A stretch of 64,000 bases of DNA from Planctobacterium marinum. GTDB lineage: Bacteria > Pseudomonadota > Gammaproteobacteria > Enterobacterales > Alteromonadaceae. Numbering within the stretch: the stretch's first letter is position 1; each line of letters opens with the position of its first letter. Where the stretch lies: contig NZ_AP027272.1 of the NCBI RefSeq assembly GCF_036322805.1, positions 310,001 to 374,000 of the forward strand. The letters run 5' to 3'. Shown piece by piece: positions 49,979 through 58,855 of the stretch. The translations under genes and the position numbers were made by a program. The notes below the pieces were generated by a model, which made no database searches, was not told the DNA's origin, and saw nothing but the letters and a program-made list of their open reading frames with translations.

Positions 49979-51586
49979 CTATCTGCGCGGTGGTGCCATA
50001 CGTTGTCGCACGTTCCGGGCATAGAGTATGGAAGGTACAATGACCATAATGGCCAATAGAGCAAGTGGCCAATGATGAAATTCCTGGAACCAGGCAAGCT
50101 GCACCAGCTCTCTTGCTATCTCGGTATTAGCCTCTTCGGCAAAGGCAATGGCACCTACTGCCGCGTCATTGGCGATAGCAAAGCCGCCACTGATTGCACT
50201 CTCCCAACCTAGAGAAGATAGCGAAGACCAGGCCTTAATACCGATGGCGGATGCACCGAAGGCCAACAGCCCAATGGCTACTGTGCCCATGCTTAGTACC
50301 CCAAAACCAATAGCACCAATACTCAAGACTCCAACGGAAATGATGCCGACACTGATGGGGGCGATAGCCACACCTCCCCAAGCGAATAGTAGCCCTTTGG
50401 CATAGCTACCACCTGCTATCCAGCCAATGGCTGGCCGATAATCCTCTTCTGGCATTGCAAATTGTACATGCACCAACGGCACGCCAAATAGTGTGAGCTT
50501 GCTTTTAAATTCTGACCTTTTGGTGTCTTTTAGATCTTCTTGAGCAAATGATTCTGGTTGAAAAATCCGCTCCTGCATTCTGAGCTGCCGCTGTTTTTGC
50601 AGCATGCGTCGCGCCAGATAAAAGTAAAATAGAGCAAATATCAGCACCCAATATTGTGACAACCAGGCTAATAATTTTGCCTGTGCGGGAAAGCTATAAG
50701 CCAGCGCCTTCGTGCCCAACATGCCCAAGGTAAATAGCACCGCAGCCAGAATAAATTGCATCACAATGCGAATAACCAATTGCCGTTCTTTTTCAGTACG
50801 AGTCTGATCCAGACCGGCGCGCAGGCCAAAAAAGGCGCTGATGAAGCCCGAGGCAATAGCCAGTAGCGTGATGATACCGGAGAGACTAAATGCGCCAGAG
50901 GCTTTTGTGGCACTGGCACCTAAGGCAGCTGCTTTCGCCGGTGGGGCGATACCGCTAATGGCAGTGAACACGGCAGCGGTGAAAGCGGTGCCGGGTTTAC
51001 TGTTTTTAAGGGCTTCTTCCACAAAGGCCGACATGGCTTGTTTTAATAATTTACGACCACGAGATAATCGTTGTTTTGCGGTGTCTTCAGACAGATCTAG
51101 CTTTTCTGCAACTGCCTGCACTGACTGTTGCTCACGATAAAACAAAATTAAGGGTTCGCGGTAGTGGGTTTCCATATTGGCGATGGCGCGCCATAACAGT
51201 GCTTCTTGTTGCACCTGAATGGCTTCATCATCGAGGTTTCCTTCGGACATTGCACTGTCTTCCTGAATCTCCTGGGCGTGTTTAGTGGGTTGTTGTGTTT
51301 CTTTGCGGTGATAGTGGCTGATTTTAAAACGCAGAATACCGCACAACCAGGATTTCAGTTTTTCAGGATCCCGCAGCGTATCGAGTTTTCTCCACGCCTC
51401 GATAAAAGCCTCCTGAGTTACATCTTCGCTTTGTTTAAGGTCCCCAAGCGCTGCATAAGCAACAGAACACAGCAGGTTTTGGTAGCGACTGACGATCTCA
51501 CAAAAGGCCTCGCGATCGCCACCTAATGAATGCATTACAAGTTCAGCGTCATGGCGTTGTGCCATTGATTTAAAGGATTTAAACAT
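49979..51586 (-). CDS. ECF sigma factor fused to a multi-pass membrane domain
   Basis: 535 residues, far longer than a normal ECF sigma factor (about 180). Residues about 15-95 are sigma region 2 (YQNLLCSVAYAALGDLKQSE, DVTQEAFIEAWRKLDTL) and about 125-190 region 4 (REPLILFYREQQSVQAVAEK, SEDTAKQRLSRGRKLL). A linker and two to three membrane segments (about 235-256, 272-292, 308-327) follow, then an LFGVPLVHVQF motif and a glycine-periodic stretch at 404-450 (VGIISVGVLSIGAIGFGVLS with G every five residues), and a last helix at 506-523. Such sigma-like proteins with a membrane extension occur in other bacteria; the extension probably replaces a separate anti-sigma factor. Monocistronic. Confidence 0.88.
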   Translation of the reverse strand: MFKSFKSMAQRHDAELVMHSLGGDREAFCEIVSRYQNLLCSVAYAALGDLKQSEDVTQEAFIEAWRKLDTLRDPEKLKSWLCGILRFKISHYHRKETQQPTKHAQEIQEDSAMSEGNLDDEAIQVQQEALLWRAIANMETHYREPLILFYREQQSVQAVAEKLDLSEDTAKQRLSRGRKLLKQAMSAFVEEALKNSKPGTAFTAAVFTAISGIAPPAKAAALGASATKASGAFSLSGIITLLAIASGFISAFFGLRAGLDQTRTEKERQLVIRIVMQFILAAVLFTLGMLGTKALAYSFPAQAKLLAWLSQYWVLIFALFYFYLARRMLQKQRQLRMQERIFQPESFAQEDLKDTKRSEFKSKLTLFGVPLVHVQFAMPEEDYRPAIGWIAGGSYAKGLLFAWGGVAIAPISVGIISVGVLSIGAIGFGVLSMGTVAIGLLAFGASAIGIKAWSSLSSLGWESAISGGFAIANDAAVGAIAFAEEANTEIARELVQLAWFQEFHHWPLALLAIMVIVPSILYARNVRQRMAPPRR

Positions 51587-51738
51587 AGTGGTGTACGGTT
51601 AAATGACTACTTTATAGTAGGTGCCTTATCCTACAGTAAAAGTGACAGAAAATTTTATAAATGCCTTTAATATGCATAATCTAAGACAAGATATTCGCTT
51701 TATTGTGAGCGCCTACAATTCTGAAATGAGTCGGAGTA

Positions 51739-52197
51739 ATGAAATTTGAAAAAAGCTTTGATAATCGGCAAAGACCGATTTGGGCATTGTATTTTATTGC
51801 GATCCCTTTGTTCTTATTATCATTGTTCACCATCATCAATTTAGAAAGTTTTACTCACCCACAATCTTTCAAGGCTAAGTTTGCTTATCCGATGGTTGTT
51901 TTTGCCCCGCTTCTTGGGTAGATGTTTTATTGGGCAGACAAAAAAGTGAAAACCAGGAGTCTGACTTTTACAGAAGATGGTGTCTTTTTTGGTTTTGAAG
52001 AGTCACAACAGGTTGTTAAATGGCAGGATGTTAAGGAGATAGTGATCGTTAATGAACGCTATGTGTTTTTTGAGCCACGTGTTCCTATGGAAACACTTAA
52101 ACTAGATTTAAATCACTACAAAATTGATTACAAGGAAGCAAGGGCGTTGTTGGTGCAAAAAAGCGCTATCTATCAATACGAGGTTGTAGAGGAATGA
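51739..52197 (+). pseudogene. Small membrane protein gene interrupted by an in-frame TAG
   Basis: One reading frame runs from the ATG at 51739 to the TGA at 52195-52197 with a single TAG at 51919-51921. The first part (60 codons) has a membrane helix (RPIWALYFIAIPLFLLSLFT) and ends inside what looks like a second helix (YPMVVFAPLLG), which resumes after the stop as MFYWADKKVK. The second part (91 codons) is a soluble beta-rich domain. A one-base change to TGG or CAG would restore a 152-residue two-helix protein of the PH-like (bPH) kind. Alternatively, TAGATG could be a coupled stop/start of two genes. The family is not recognised with certainty. Confidence 0.6.
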
Positions 52198-52445
52198 AAT
52201 GTCCGTATTGCCAAACAAGTGAGAGCTATTTCAAAGCGTTATTCGCCAAGTCCAAAACTTGTGCTGAATGCAAAGAAACATATAAAATGAGGATCAGTGT
52301 ACTACGAGTTTTGGTGCTCTCTGCGCTAGTAATTCCAAGTTATTTACTTGTTTTTTCAACAGTGGCAGAGGAAATCGGTATGATTCGTTGGGCAGTCATT
52401 GCTGGTATAATGATGTTCTCCTTCAAGCCAAAGAAAGTCTCTTAA
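52194..52445 (+). CDS. Small zinc-ribbon membrane protein
   Basis: 83 residues. Two CxxC pairs at the N-terminus (CPYC, CAEC) form a short zinc ribbon, followed by two hydrophobic segments (LRVLVLSALVIPSYLLVF and WAVIAGIMMFSF). It overlaps the preceding interrupted gene by four bases (ATGA), so the two were probably designed to be co-translated. Function unknown; similar small proteins are common but poorly conserved. Confidence 0.68.
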   Translation: MKCPYCQTSESYFKALFAKSKTCAECKETYKMRISVLRVLVLSALVIPSYLLVFSTVAEEIGMIRWAVIAGIMMFSFKPKKVS

Positions 52446-52643
52446 ACAATTTCCCGGGTCATTACCCGAATGACCCATTAACCTTTATTTTTCTACAGTA
52501 CACTGAAGCAATTTTCAGGTAACTCTGTTCTTCGTCTGAAAAAACTAATTCCCCGAATATAAATCTTTCTGTCACTTTTTCACTTCTCTACGGCACTTAA
52601 TGGTTGCTTTCAATACGATTAGATTTTTTAACAGAGGAAGAGC

Positions 52644-53243
52644 ATGAAGCAACGATTAAAAAACGGCAAGCAGAGTTTAATTACAGTAATGATAACAACT
52701 GTGCTGTGTTTTGCTGGCTATGCGAATGCAGATAGAGCCAGTCATCTTATAGATAATTTCTGCGATGCGACGTTAACTAAATTTGGCCAGCCCAGACAGT
52801 TTCTGAATGACACCGTAGCCGGTGGTACAACACATGCAGTGCAGCAAGTTAAAAACTGTAAATTCAAAGCCTCCGGTGATATCACGCCGCCCCGCGGACA
52901 GCCGGGCTGGGCGAGTTCGGTATTGCCATTGGCAAGCTATGGTGAGGCGCTGGATGTCAGCGAATTTGCAGGGATACGACTGTTAATAAAAGTGCTAAAA
53001 GGCAATATTTCGCTCTCTGCTAACAGCACCGAAGTGAGTAATTTTGACTACCATGCCGCTCCGGTAGTAGTGAAAACCGATGGCCGGTTTCATGAAGTAA
53101 AAGTGCCTTTTGCGCAAATGAAGCGCGCCTGGTCTGAGCAAACCCCATTAAATACCGCCACCATTAACAGTTTGAGTGTTGTTGCTTATGACCTACAGCC
53201 CGACAAGTTTGAATTTGAATTAGACGAAGTGAGCTTCTACTAA
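52644..53243 (+). CDS. Exported CIA30-like protein
   Basis: 199 residues with a signal peptide (ending ANADR). GAGGAAGAG lies just before the start. The mature part resembles the CIA30 (complex I intermediate-associated protein 30) beta-sandwich: LDVSEFAGIRLLIKVLKGNI, DGRFHEVKVPFAQMKRAW and INSLSVVAYDLQPDKFEFEL ending in a conserved DEVSFY. In bacteria, exported CIA30-like proteins probably bind carbohydrates or act as assembly factors; no direct function is known. It lies 28 bases upstream of an acyltransferase gene and probably shares its transcript. Confidence 0.72.
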   Translation: MKQRLKNGKQSLITVMITTVLCFAGYANADRASHLIDNFCDATLTKFGQPRQFLNDTVAGGTTHAVQQVKNCKFKASGDITPPRGQPGWASSVLPLASYGEALDVSEFAGIRLLIKVLKGNISLSANSTEVSNFDYHAAPVVVKTDGRFHEVKVPFAQMKRAWSEQTPLNTATINSLSVVAYDLQPDKFEFELDEVSFY

Positions 53244-53271
53244 GCGAGCGTCAACCCGGAGTGGAAATACC

Positions 53272-54462
53272 ATGCAATCTCAATTAGTAGCCCCGCAGCG
53301 ACTTGATTATCTGGATGCCGTCAGAGCATTGGCTTTATTACTGGGTATTTTGTTTCACGCCAGTCTCGCGTATCTGCCGATGTTTATCGGATGGGCTGTT
53401 ATGGACATCAATACCAGCAATGTCGCTGGTGTTTTTGCTTTGCTCAGTCATGCATTTCGCATGGAACTGTTCTTTTTGTTGGCCGGATTTTTTAGTGCCA
53501 TGACCATGAAAAGGCGCGGCTTAAGGTCATTTATTGCATCCCGATTGATTCGCCTGGGTGTGCCATTTTTACTGGGGTGGCTGATACTGCGTCCATTGCT
53601 GGTATCCGGATGGGAAATGGGAGCGCAAGCAATGCGAGGCGACGTTGATATTCTCGCCGGGCTTGCACAGGGATTTGCCTCAATGGCGTTACTGCCGGAG
53701 AACCTGTTGCTGGGGACCCACTTGTGGTTTTTGTATTACCTAATGCTTATTTCTATGTTCGCTCTCGCTATTCGGGGCGTATTTGCCAAACTTAGGTTTG
53801 AATATTCACATGCGTCTCACTTATTGGCGAATCTATTTAAATGCTTAAGTAGTGGAAAAGGACGTTTTTGGTTACTGGCGTTACTCACGGCTCCCGTTTT
53901 GTGGTTTATGCGAAGCTGGGGTGTCGATACACCCGATAAGTCCTTGATGCCTCATGTGCCAGTAACACTGCTGTACGCTGGCTTTTTTGGGTTTGGTTGG
54001 TATTTACACACAGTACCTAAGGCCATGGATGCATTTTCTAAACTCAGCTGGTCAAACGGATTCCTGACTCTGGTGTGTGCTATAGCAATGATTGGGCTAT
54101 CCCCCTATGAGATGCAAGCCGGCCATGAGTACCACAGTTGGTTCAAGGGGATATTTGTTTTTGCTTGCAGTCTGTTCATGTGGTTGATGGTGGCCTTAAG
54201 TATTGGGCTATGCCGCAAGTTGTTTAGCAAAATAAGCGGCTCAATGCGCTACGTGGCAGATGCGTCCTATTGGTTATACCTAGTGCATTTACCTTTCGTG
54301 GTGTGGTTGCAAGTGTGGGTGTCTGAATGGCCGGTTCCCTGGTTTGTAAAGTGGTTTCTGGTTAGTTTGATAACCTTGGTTATTGGATTACTGAGTTATC
54401 ATCTCATGGTACGCCACAGTTTTGTTGGCCGAGTACTTAACGGCCCGCGCAGATCTGCTTAA
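53272..54462 (+). CDS. Acyltransferase-3 family membrane protein (OpgC/MdoC-like)
   Basis: 396 residues with about ten hydrophobic segments. The N-terminal RLDYLDAVRALALLLGILFH is the acyltransferase-3 motif, including the conserved histidine, and ELFFLLAGFFSAMTMKRRGL with RLGVPFLLGW follows. SYWLYLVHLPFVVWLQ near the C-terminus also fits. Family members transfer acyl or succinyl groups onto periplasmic glucans, O-antigen or other sugars. The closest impression is of the OpgC/MdoC group that succinylates osmoregulated periplasmic glucans. Partnered with an exported CIA30-like protein. Confidence 0.87.
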   Translation: MQSQLVAPQRLDYLDAVRALALLLGILFHASLAYLPMFIGWAVMDINTSNVAGVFALLSHAFRMELFFLLAGFFSAMTMKRRGLRSFIASRLIRLGVPFLLGWLILRPLLVSGWEMGAQAMRGDVDILAGLAQGFASMALLPENLLLGTHLWFLYYLMLISMFALAIRGVFAKLRFEYSHASHLLANLFKCLSSGKGRFWLLALLTAPVLWFMRSWGVDTPDKSLMPHVPVTLLYAGFFGFGWYLHTVPKAMDAFSKLSWSNGFLTLVCAIAMIGLSPYEMQAGHEYHSWFKGIFVFACSLFMWLMVALSIGLCRKLFSKISGSMRYVADASYWLYLVHLPFVVWLQVWVSEWPVPWFVKWFLVSLITLVIGLLSYHLMVRHSFVGRVLNGPRRSA

Positions 54463-55736
54463 TCTGCGACAATGGGTGAGGTGTTAATGATCTGGTTGTA
54501 ATGCTCGTTTAGTTTGCTTTGGTAGGCGTTGTTTAAAAAGGTGGTGTATACCAGGTGGCTTACCAGGTAGCGCATGTCTTTTGCCCAAGGCGGTAAAAAC
54601 TGTGGTGCTTTGCACAGTCCCATTTCCGTTAATACCGCAAGCGCCGGAATGTCCTCAATATCCAGTTTGCCACAGAACAGAAGCTGTAATAGGTCCGCCC
54701 GACCAGAAATGACAATGCTGCGCAGAAAGCTGTGTACCCGCAACAGGCCATCCAGATAGACGATGTCTTTAGTAAAAGGCGCACCGCCGGTTAATACGCC
54801 ACCGCGAAATACCCGGCGACTGTTTTCAAAGGCCTGTTCGTTACTGATACCGCGCTGCTTGAAAAAACCAAACACGTCCAGAAAGTCGGCGCCATCAACC
54901 GCCATTTGCACCGCAAATACCCGATCGGCGAGGCGACGCAGACGATCCAGTTCCCAATTGCCACTGATAAACTCGGCAAAAACTGCAAGACCCTCCTGGG
55001 TGCAAGTACTGGCCGGATGGCTGTAGGCCAACACCGGAAGATGGGGCTGTGCCAGGCCGTTTAATGAGGTGCCCACATGGATATAGGCTTCGTGTTCTAT
55101 CAGGCTTTTTACATCAAGGTCGGTAAAGTGGGCCGCTTTGCGAATGCGGATGCGATTGGGTCCCGCCAGCGCATTGGCGGATAGCTCTTCCACCACCTCT
55201 ACTGTAGGGGCGATATCACCAAACATCTTGTTTACCGCCCGGCGCATTTCTTCTGCTACCGTTTCCGCCAAGTTGCAAGCGGGTGCCGGTGCACCCAAAT
55301 CGAAATTGGCAAAGGTGGCAGAAGCATTGATAAATTGATTCGCCAGACCAAGACAAGTGGTGTTCTCATCGGGCAGGGCATCTTTGGGTAAACCATAGAG
55401 TGTGCGGGAGTGCTGCAGAAACTCAGGCGTTCCGGTTGCCGCTAACATCAAAGCACCACTTTCCACGTCTTTAGCCAGGCGCAAAATCCAGTCGGCTACC
55501 GGGTCTTTTTCAAAAGGGCTGAATTGTTGTACTAATTTGTTGGTAATGGCGCAAACTTGCCCGGCATCAAATTCCGGGTAACTCACCTGTGGCATCTTTT
55601 TGCAGCCATCTGCTAAAAACTGCTCGCGAATACTGGCAGGCCAGCCAAGATGGGATAAGATCCGTACCGGGCGTTCGGCCTCTTCTAACAGCACCATGGC
55701 GCTGGCGATATGGGCTTGGGTGAGTTGTGTTTTCAT
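54459..55736 (-). CDS. QEGLA-motif (DUF1704) metalloprotein
   Basis: 425 residues, soluble. The signature TQEGLAVFAEFI is present, with the upstream helix LIEHEAYIHVGTSLNG containing HExxxH; together they form a probable zinc metallopeptidase site (histidines, with glutamate from QEGLA). This is the family called flavohemoglobin expression-modulating QEGLA motif protein (DUF1704), related to eukaryotic tubulin carboxypeptidases of the MATCAP type. The bacterial substrate is unknown. It overlaps the convergent acyltransferase by four bases and lies 12 bases downstream of an exported NTF2-like gene, probably in one unit. Confidence 0.9.
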   Translation of the reverse strand: MKTQLTQAHIASAMVLLEEAERPVRILSHLGWPASIREQFLADGCKKMPQVSYPEFDAGQVCAITNKLVQQFSPFEKDPVADWILRLAKDVESGALMLAATGTPEFLQHSRTLYGLPKDALPDENTTCLGLANQFINASATFANFDLGAPAPACNLAETVAEEMRRAVNKMFGDIAPTVEVVEELSANALAGPNRIRIRKAAHFTDLDVKSLIEHEAYIHVGTSLNGLAQPHLPVLAYSHPASTCTQEGLAVFAEFISGNWELDRLRRLADRVFAVQMAVDGADFLDVFGFFKQRGISNEQAFENSRRVFRGGVLTGGAPFTKDIVYLDGLLRVHSFLRSIVISGRADLLQLLFCGKLDIEDIPALAVLTEMGLCKAPQFLPPWAKDMRYLVSHLVYTTFLNNAYQSKLNEHYNQIINTSPIVAD

Positions 55737-55748
55737 AATCTTGCTGGT

Positions 55749-56168
55749 TTACTTGCGTGGTACGAACTGAGCTACTTTGTCGCTAATGTGCCAGCTTTTA
55801 CCATCGTAGATTAGGTTGAGATAATCCACATAACCTTTTTGATTTTCACTGCCCCAGGTAAATTCCACAGTGGCGTTGGCAGCGTTACCGGTTTTTCGCA
55901 AACTGGTGATTTCGATATTGGCATCCCATTCATTGCCACTGTTCACCAGCTTGGCAAAGCTGTCTCTGCTATACACTTTATACTCACCCTGCTCATCGTA
56001 ATATTGGATGGAGGCAGACTCTGCAAAGGCCATTTCAATATGTTTACCTGAGCCGGTTTTAACCGCCGTGATATAAGATTCAATGGCCGCCTCAGGGGAT
56101 TTGAAACCATGGGCAAACGCCGTTGTAGCAAAGACCATAAAGATAAACAGCAGGGATTTACGCAGCAT
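55749..56168 (-). CDS. Exported NTF2-like protein
   Basis: 139 residues from the ATG at 56168, which has AGGA about 9 bases upstream; a TTG two codons earlier is less likely. A signal peptide (MLRKSLLFIFMVFATTAFA) precedes an NTF2/SnoaL-like cone fold: AAIESYITAVKTGSGKHIEM, IQYYDEQGEYKVYSRDSFAK, TVEFTWGSENQKGYVDYLNL and WHISDKVAQFV. Related to the putative lumazine-binding/DUF4440 group. No catalytic residues can be assigned. First gene of a two-gene unit with the QEGLA-motif gene. Confidence 0.82.
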   Translation of the reverse strand: MLRKSLLFIFMVFATTAFAHGFKSPEAAIESYITAVKTGSGKHIEMAFAESASIQYYDEQGEYKVYSRDSFAKLVNSGNEWDANIEITSLRKTGNAANATVEFTWGSENQKGYVDYLNLIYDGKSWHISDKVAQFVPRK

Positions 56169-56336
56169 CAACAATATTCCTTGAACAAAGATGTTGCCAG
56201 CAGATTAGCCCCTTTATTTACGCTTAGCAAACATTAGCGATTTCGATTTGTCACCTTTGCTGCTGTAAGGGCTCGTAATAGCTTAATTGGCACCGGCATT
56301 TATCCTGTCTGTCGATTTAATGGAAAGGGAATATTT

Positions 56337-58682
56337 ATGAAAAAGTCGATGACACTGTCTATTTTTGCCGCTTCAATAATGACACTGGGTTGCACAACCG
56401 CGGTTGATAATCATAGTGAGATATTAGTGATACACGGCGGTGATATTGTCACTGTTGATAAGAAAAATACCGTATATCAGCAAAGTGAAAGTGCTGCCGC
56501 TGTTATCATTAATAATGGAGTGATTGAGGAGGTTGTCGAACTCGCACAGCTTGAAGCAGAGCTTTCAAAATATAAAAGCAGTGACATTAAATACCTGGAT
56601 CTGAAAGGCCGGACTCTTATGCCCGGTTTTATTGAGCCTCATGCACATCTCTATCAAACCGCTCAAACATCATCCGTGCCAAACGTTATGCCTTGTCTGC
56701 CGGACAAATATCAAAGCCAATTGGAAGCGGAATACGGTTGGCTTTATTATCCTGAGGAAGGAGACGCCTGTTACCTGTATGTGGATGAAGCCCTGGCGAG
56801 CCTGGCGAAAAATGCCAAAGCCGATTTTCCCTGGATTATCGGCAATGGTCTCGATCCTTCCAGAATGCTGTTGTCTGAACAAAATCGTTACGAATTTTCT
56901 GCTGATGTGGCGCAAACCAGAGAACGATTTGCTGATGCCATTGATAAAAATCAGACATTTCTGAACTTCCCGATAAAAACAATCGATATTGCGCTGTCTA
57001 CCTTACCCGAACCCAAGCCGCTGTTTGTGCTGGATCAGTCGGGTCATTTGGGGTACGCCAATATGTTAGCTTTCACGGAAACCGGGCTGTGCGAAGGCAT
57101 TTATGATGAAGCTGAGTTTGCTGCCAAATACAGTGAACTGCATCCCGGAGTCACGCCACCAAGGTGGAAAGATCTTGGCATTCAAGGTGACGAAGTAAAA
57201 TTGATATGTGAAGAGGCCACCAAAGAGCAGATGACCAATGCCAGCTTGCTAGTTAAGGCATTGTATTTTCCTGATGGCGAGTGGGATATCGTAAAGGATG
57301 CCTCCAAGTCAGGCACCAATAACTGGCAGTACTCGGGATTACTTAAAGAAGAAACGGCCTATGGTCCTTTTTTCAAAGCTATCGAGCGCAATGTTAAAAC
57401 CGCACATTTGAACATGCAGGAAATGGTAGGGCACGGCGCGCCACCATTGCTCAAAAGCGAGAATGCCAATTCAACTGAGGAGCTCAATCCTGCGTTTCAA
57501 GCTGCCATGAGTGGCATTTTGTTAACGGCATCAAAACAAGGTGTCACCACTTTCGTGGAAGGCGGCGCCACGCCGGATATGATAACCAGCTATAAGAGTT
57601 TAGTGGCAAATCAACAGGCGTTTACCCGAATTCGCGCTGTTTATAATTGGGCAGCAATGCCACAAAATGAGAATGTCGACTACAAGATTAGTTTTGATGA
57701 TGCTTCCTTCAACGGCATGCTGTCTGCAGAGGGCATTAAGCTTTGGGCGGATGGCTCAACCCAAGGGTGCAGTGCCAACCTCTCACAACCCTACGATGAA
57801 GATGGGCTATGCCAATCATTCGGCGACGGTCATACTAATTATGACGATAAGCAAATAATCGAAAACCTGACGCCATTTGCCCAAAAAGGCTGGTATTTCA
57901 ATATTCATGCAAACGGCGACAAAGGCATTAGCGATGCGATAAACGCCTTGTCGTTCATGCAAGAAAAAGTTGCGGGAATGCCAATGGATAATCCCCAAAA
58001 GGAATGCCTGGATGAAACTAACAAAGGAAAGTACCAATGCTTGCCCTATACCATTATTCATTCCACGGTAAACAACCCTGGTAATAAAGCGACGGGGGAG
58101 ACAGCAGAAATCCTGGAACTCTATGAACAAGAGCGGGCGAAGTTACCCTATTTGTCACCAAGTCATCTGGTGGGCCACATCGCCTATTGGGGGCGTTCAA
58201 TGGAGAATGAGTTGGGCGAGTTTCGCGGTGGCACCATAGACCCTATGGGCTCAGAAGTGACGGCAGGTATTCCGTTTTCCATGCACAGTGATCTCAGTAT
58301 CAGTGCGTTATTCCCGTTGTGGTTTATTGAACAAGGTGTAACCCGTGATACCTGGTTTTACCCCCACTTAAAAGATTCTCAGCGCTCGGCACTTTACGAA
58401 GAGGAAAGGATTGCTATCAGCGATGCAATCCGCGCAGTCACCATTGTACCGGCACAGCAGCACGGTATTGACCAACAGCTAGGTTCGATTGAACGAGGCA
58501 AACTTGCGGATCTGATAGTTGTTGATAAAAATCCACTGACCTATGCAGGCAATGAAGCCAATATCCACGCCATCAATGTGGAGTGTGCCTTCATCAATGG
58601 CAAGCAAGTTGACTGGAGTCATTCACCCGAGGGTAAAACTTCCAGTGGCACAGAGTATCAATCTCAATGCCAACTTGATTAA
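56337..58682 (+). CDS. Lipoprotein amidohydrolase (YtcJ-type, amidohydrolase 3)
   Basis: 781 residues. A lipobox (TLGC) ends the signal peptide, so the enzyme is membrane-tethered in the periplasm. The N-terminal strand-rich domain (ILVIHGGDIVTVDKKNTVYQ, AAAVIINNGVIEEV) and GRTLMPGFIEPHAHLYQTA, with its metal-binding HxH, are the amidohydrolase signature; FNIHANGDKGISDAI and FSMHSDLSISALFPLWF carry further ligand histidine candidates. The C-terminus has GSIERGKLADLIVVDKNPL. It would hydrolyse an amide, such as an N-acyl or formamide compound; substrate unknown. Two insertions make it longer than typical YtcJ proteins (about 530). Confidence 0.9.
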   Translation: MKKSMTLSIFAASIMTLGCTTAVDNHSEILVIHGGDIVTVDKKNTVYQQSESAAAVIINNGVIEEVVELAQLEAELSKYKSSDIKYLDLKGRTLMPGFIEPHAHLYQTAQTSSVPNVMPCLPDKYQSQLEAEYGWLYYPEEGDACYLYVDEALASLAKNAKADFPWIIGNGLDPSRMLLSEQNRYEFSADVAQTRERFADAIDKNQTFLNFPIKTIDIALSTLPEPKPLFVLDQSGHLGYANMLAFTETGLCEGIYDEAEFAAKYSELHPGVTPPRWKDLGIQGDEVKLICEEATKEQMTNASLLVKALYFPDGEWDIVKDASKSGTNNWQYSGLLKEETAYGPFFKAIERNVKTAHLNMQEMVGHGAPPLLKSENANSTEELNPAFQAAMSGILLTASKQGVTTFVEGGATPDMITSYKSLVANQQAFTRIRAVYNWAAMPQNENVDYKISFDDASFNGMLSAEGIKLWADGSTQGCSANLSQPYDEDGLCQSFGDGHTNYDDKQIIENLTPFAQKGWYFNIHANGDKGISDAINALSFMQEKVAGMPMDNPQKECLDETNKGKYQCLPYTIIHSTVNNPGNKATGETAEILELYEQERAKLPYLSPSHLVGHIAYWGRSMENELGEFRGGTIDPMGSEVTAGIPFSMHSDLSISALFPLWFIEQGVTRDTWFYPHLKDSQRSALYEEERIAISDAIRAVTIVPAQQHGIDQQLGSIERGKLADLIVVDKNPLTYAGNEANIHAINVECAFINGKQVDWSHSPEGKTSSGTEYQSQCQLD

Positions 58683-58697
58683 GCATTCCATCATGCA

Positions 58698-58728
58698 AGA
58701 GGAGGAGTTATTTAACTCCTCTTTTTTT
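58698..58728 (+). terminator. Rho-independent terminator after the amidohydrolase gene
   Basis: A stem formed by GGAGGAGTT and AACTCCTC (allowing G-U at the base) with a 4-base loop is followed directly by a run of seven T. It starts 16 bases after the amidohydrolase stop. This is the clearest intrinsic terminator in the window. Confidence 0.88.
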
Positions 58729-58855
58729 GCTTTCCGCTAAGCACATAGCCAATAGTTTCCGTTAATCGGCCCTGTAGTCCACTTTGGCGTAATGGCGTTG
58801 TCTATCAGGATTTGAATTTGTAGTCTGTCACGATGCGGTCGCATGGAACAACATT

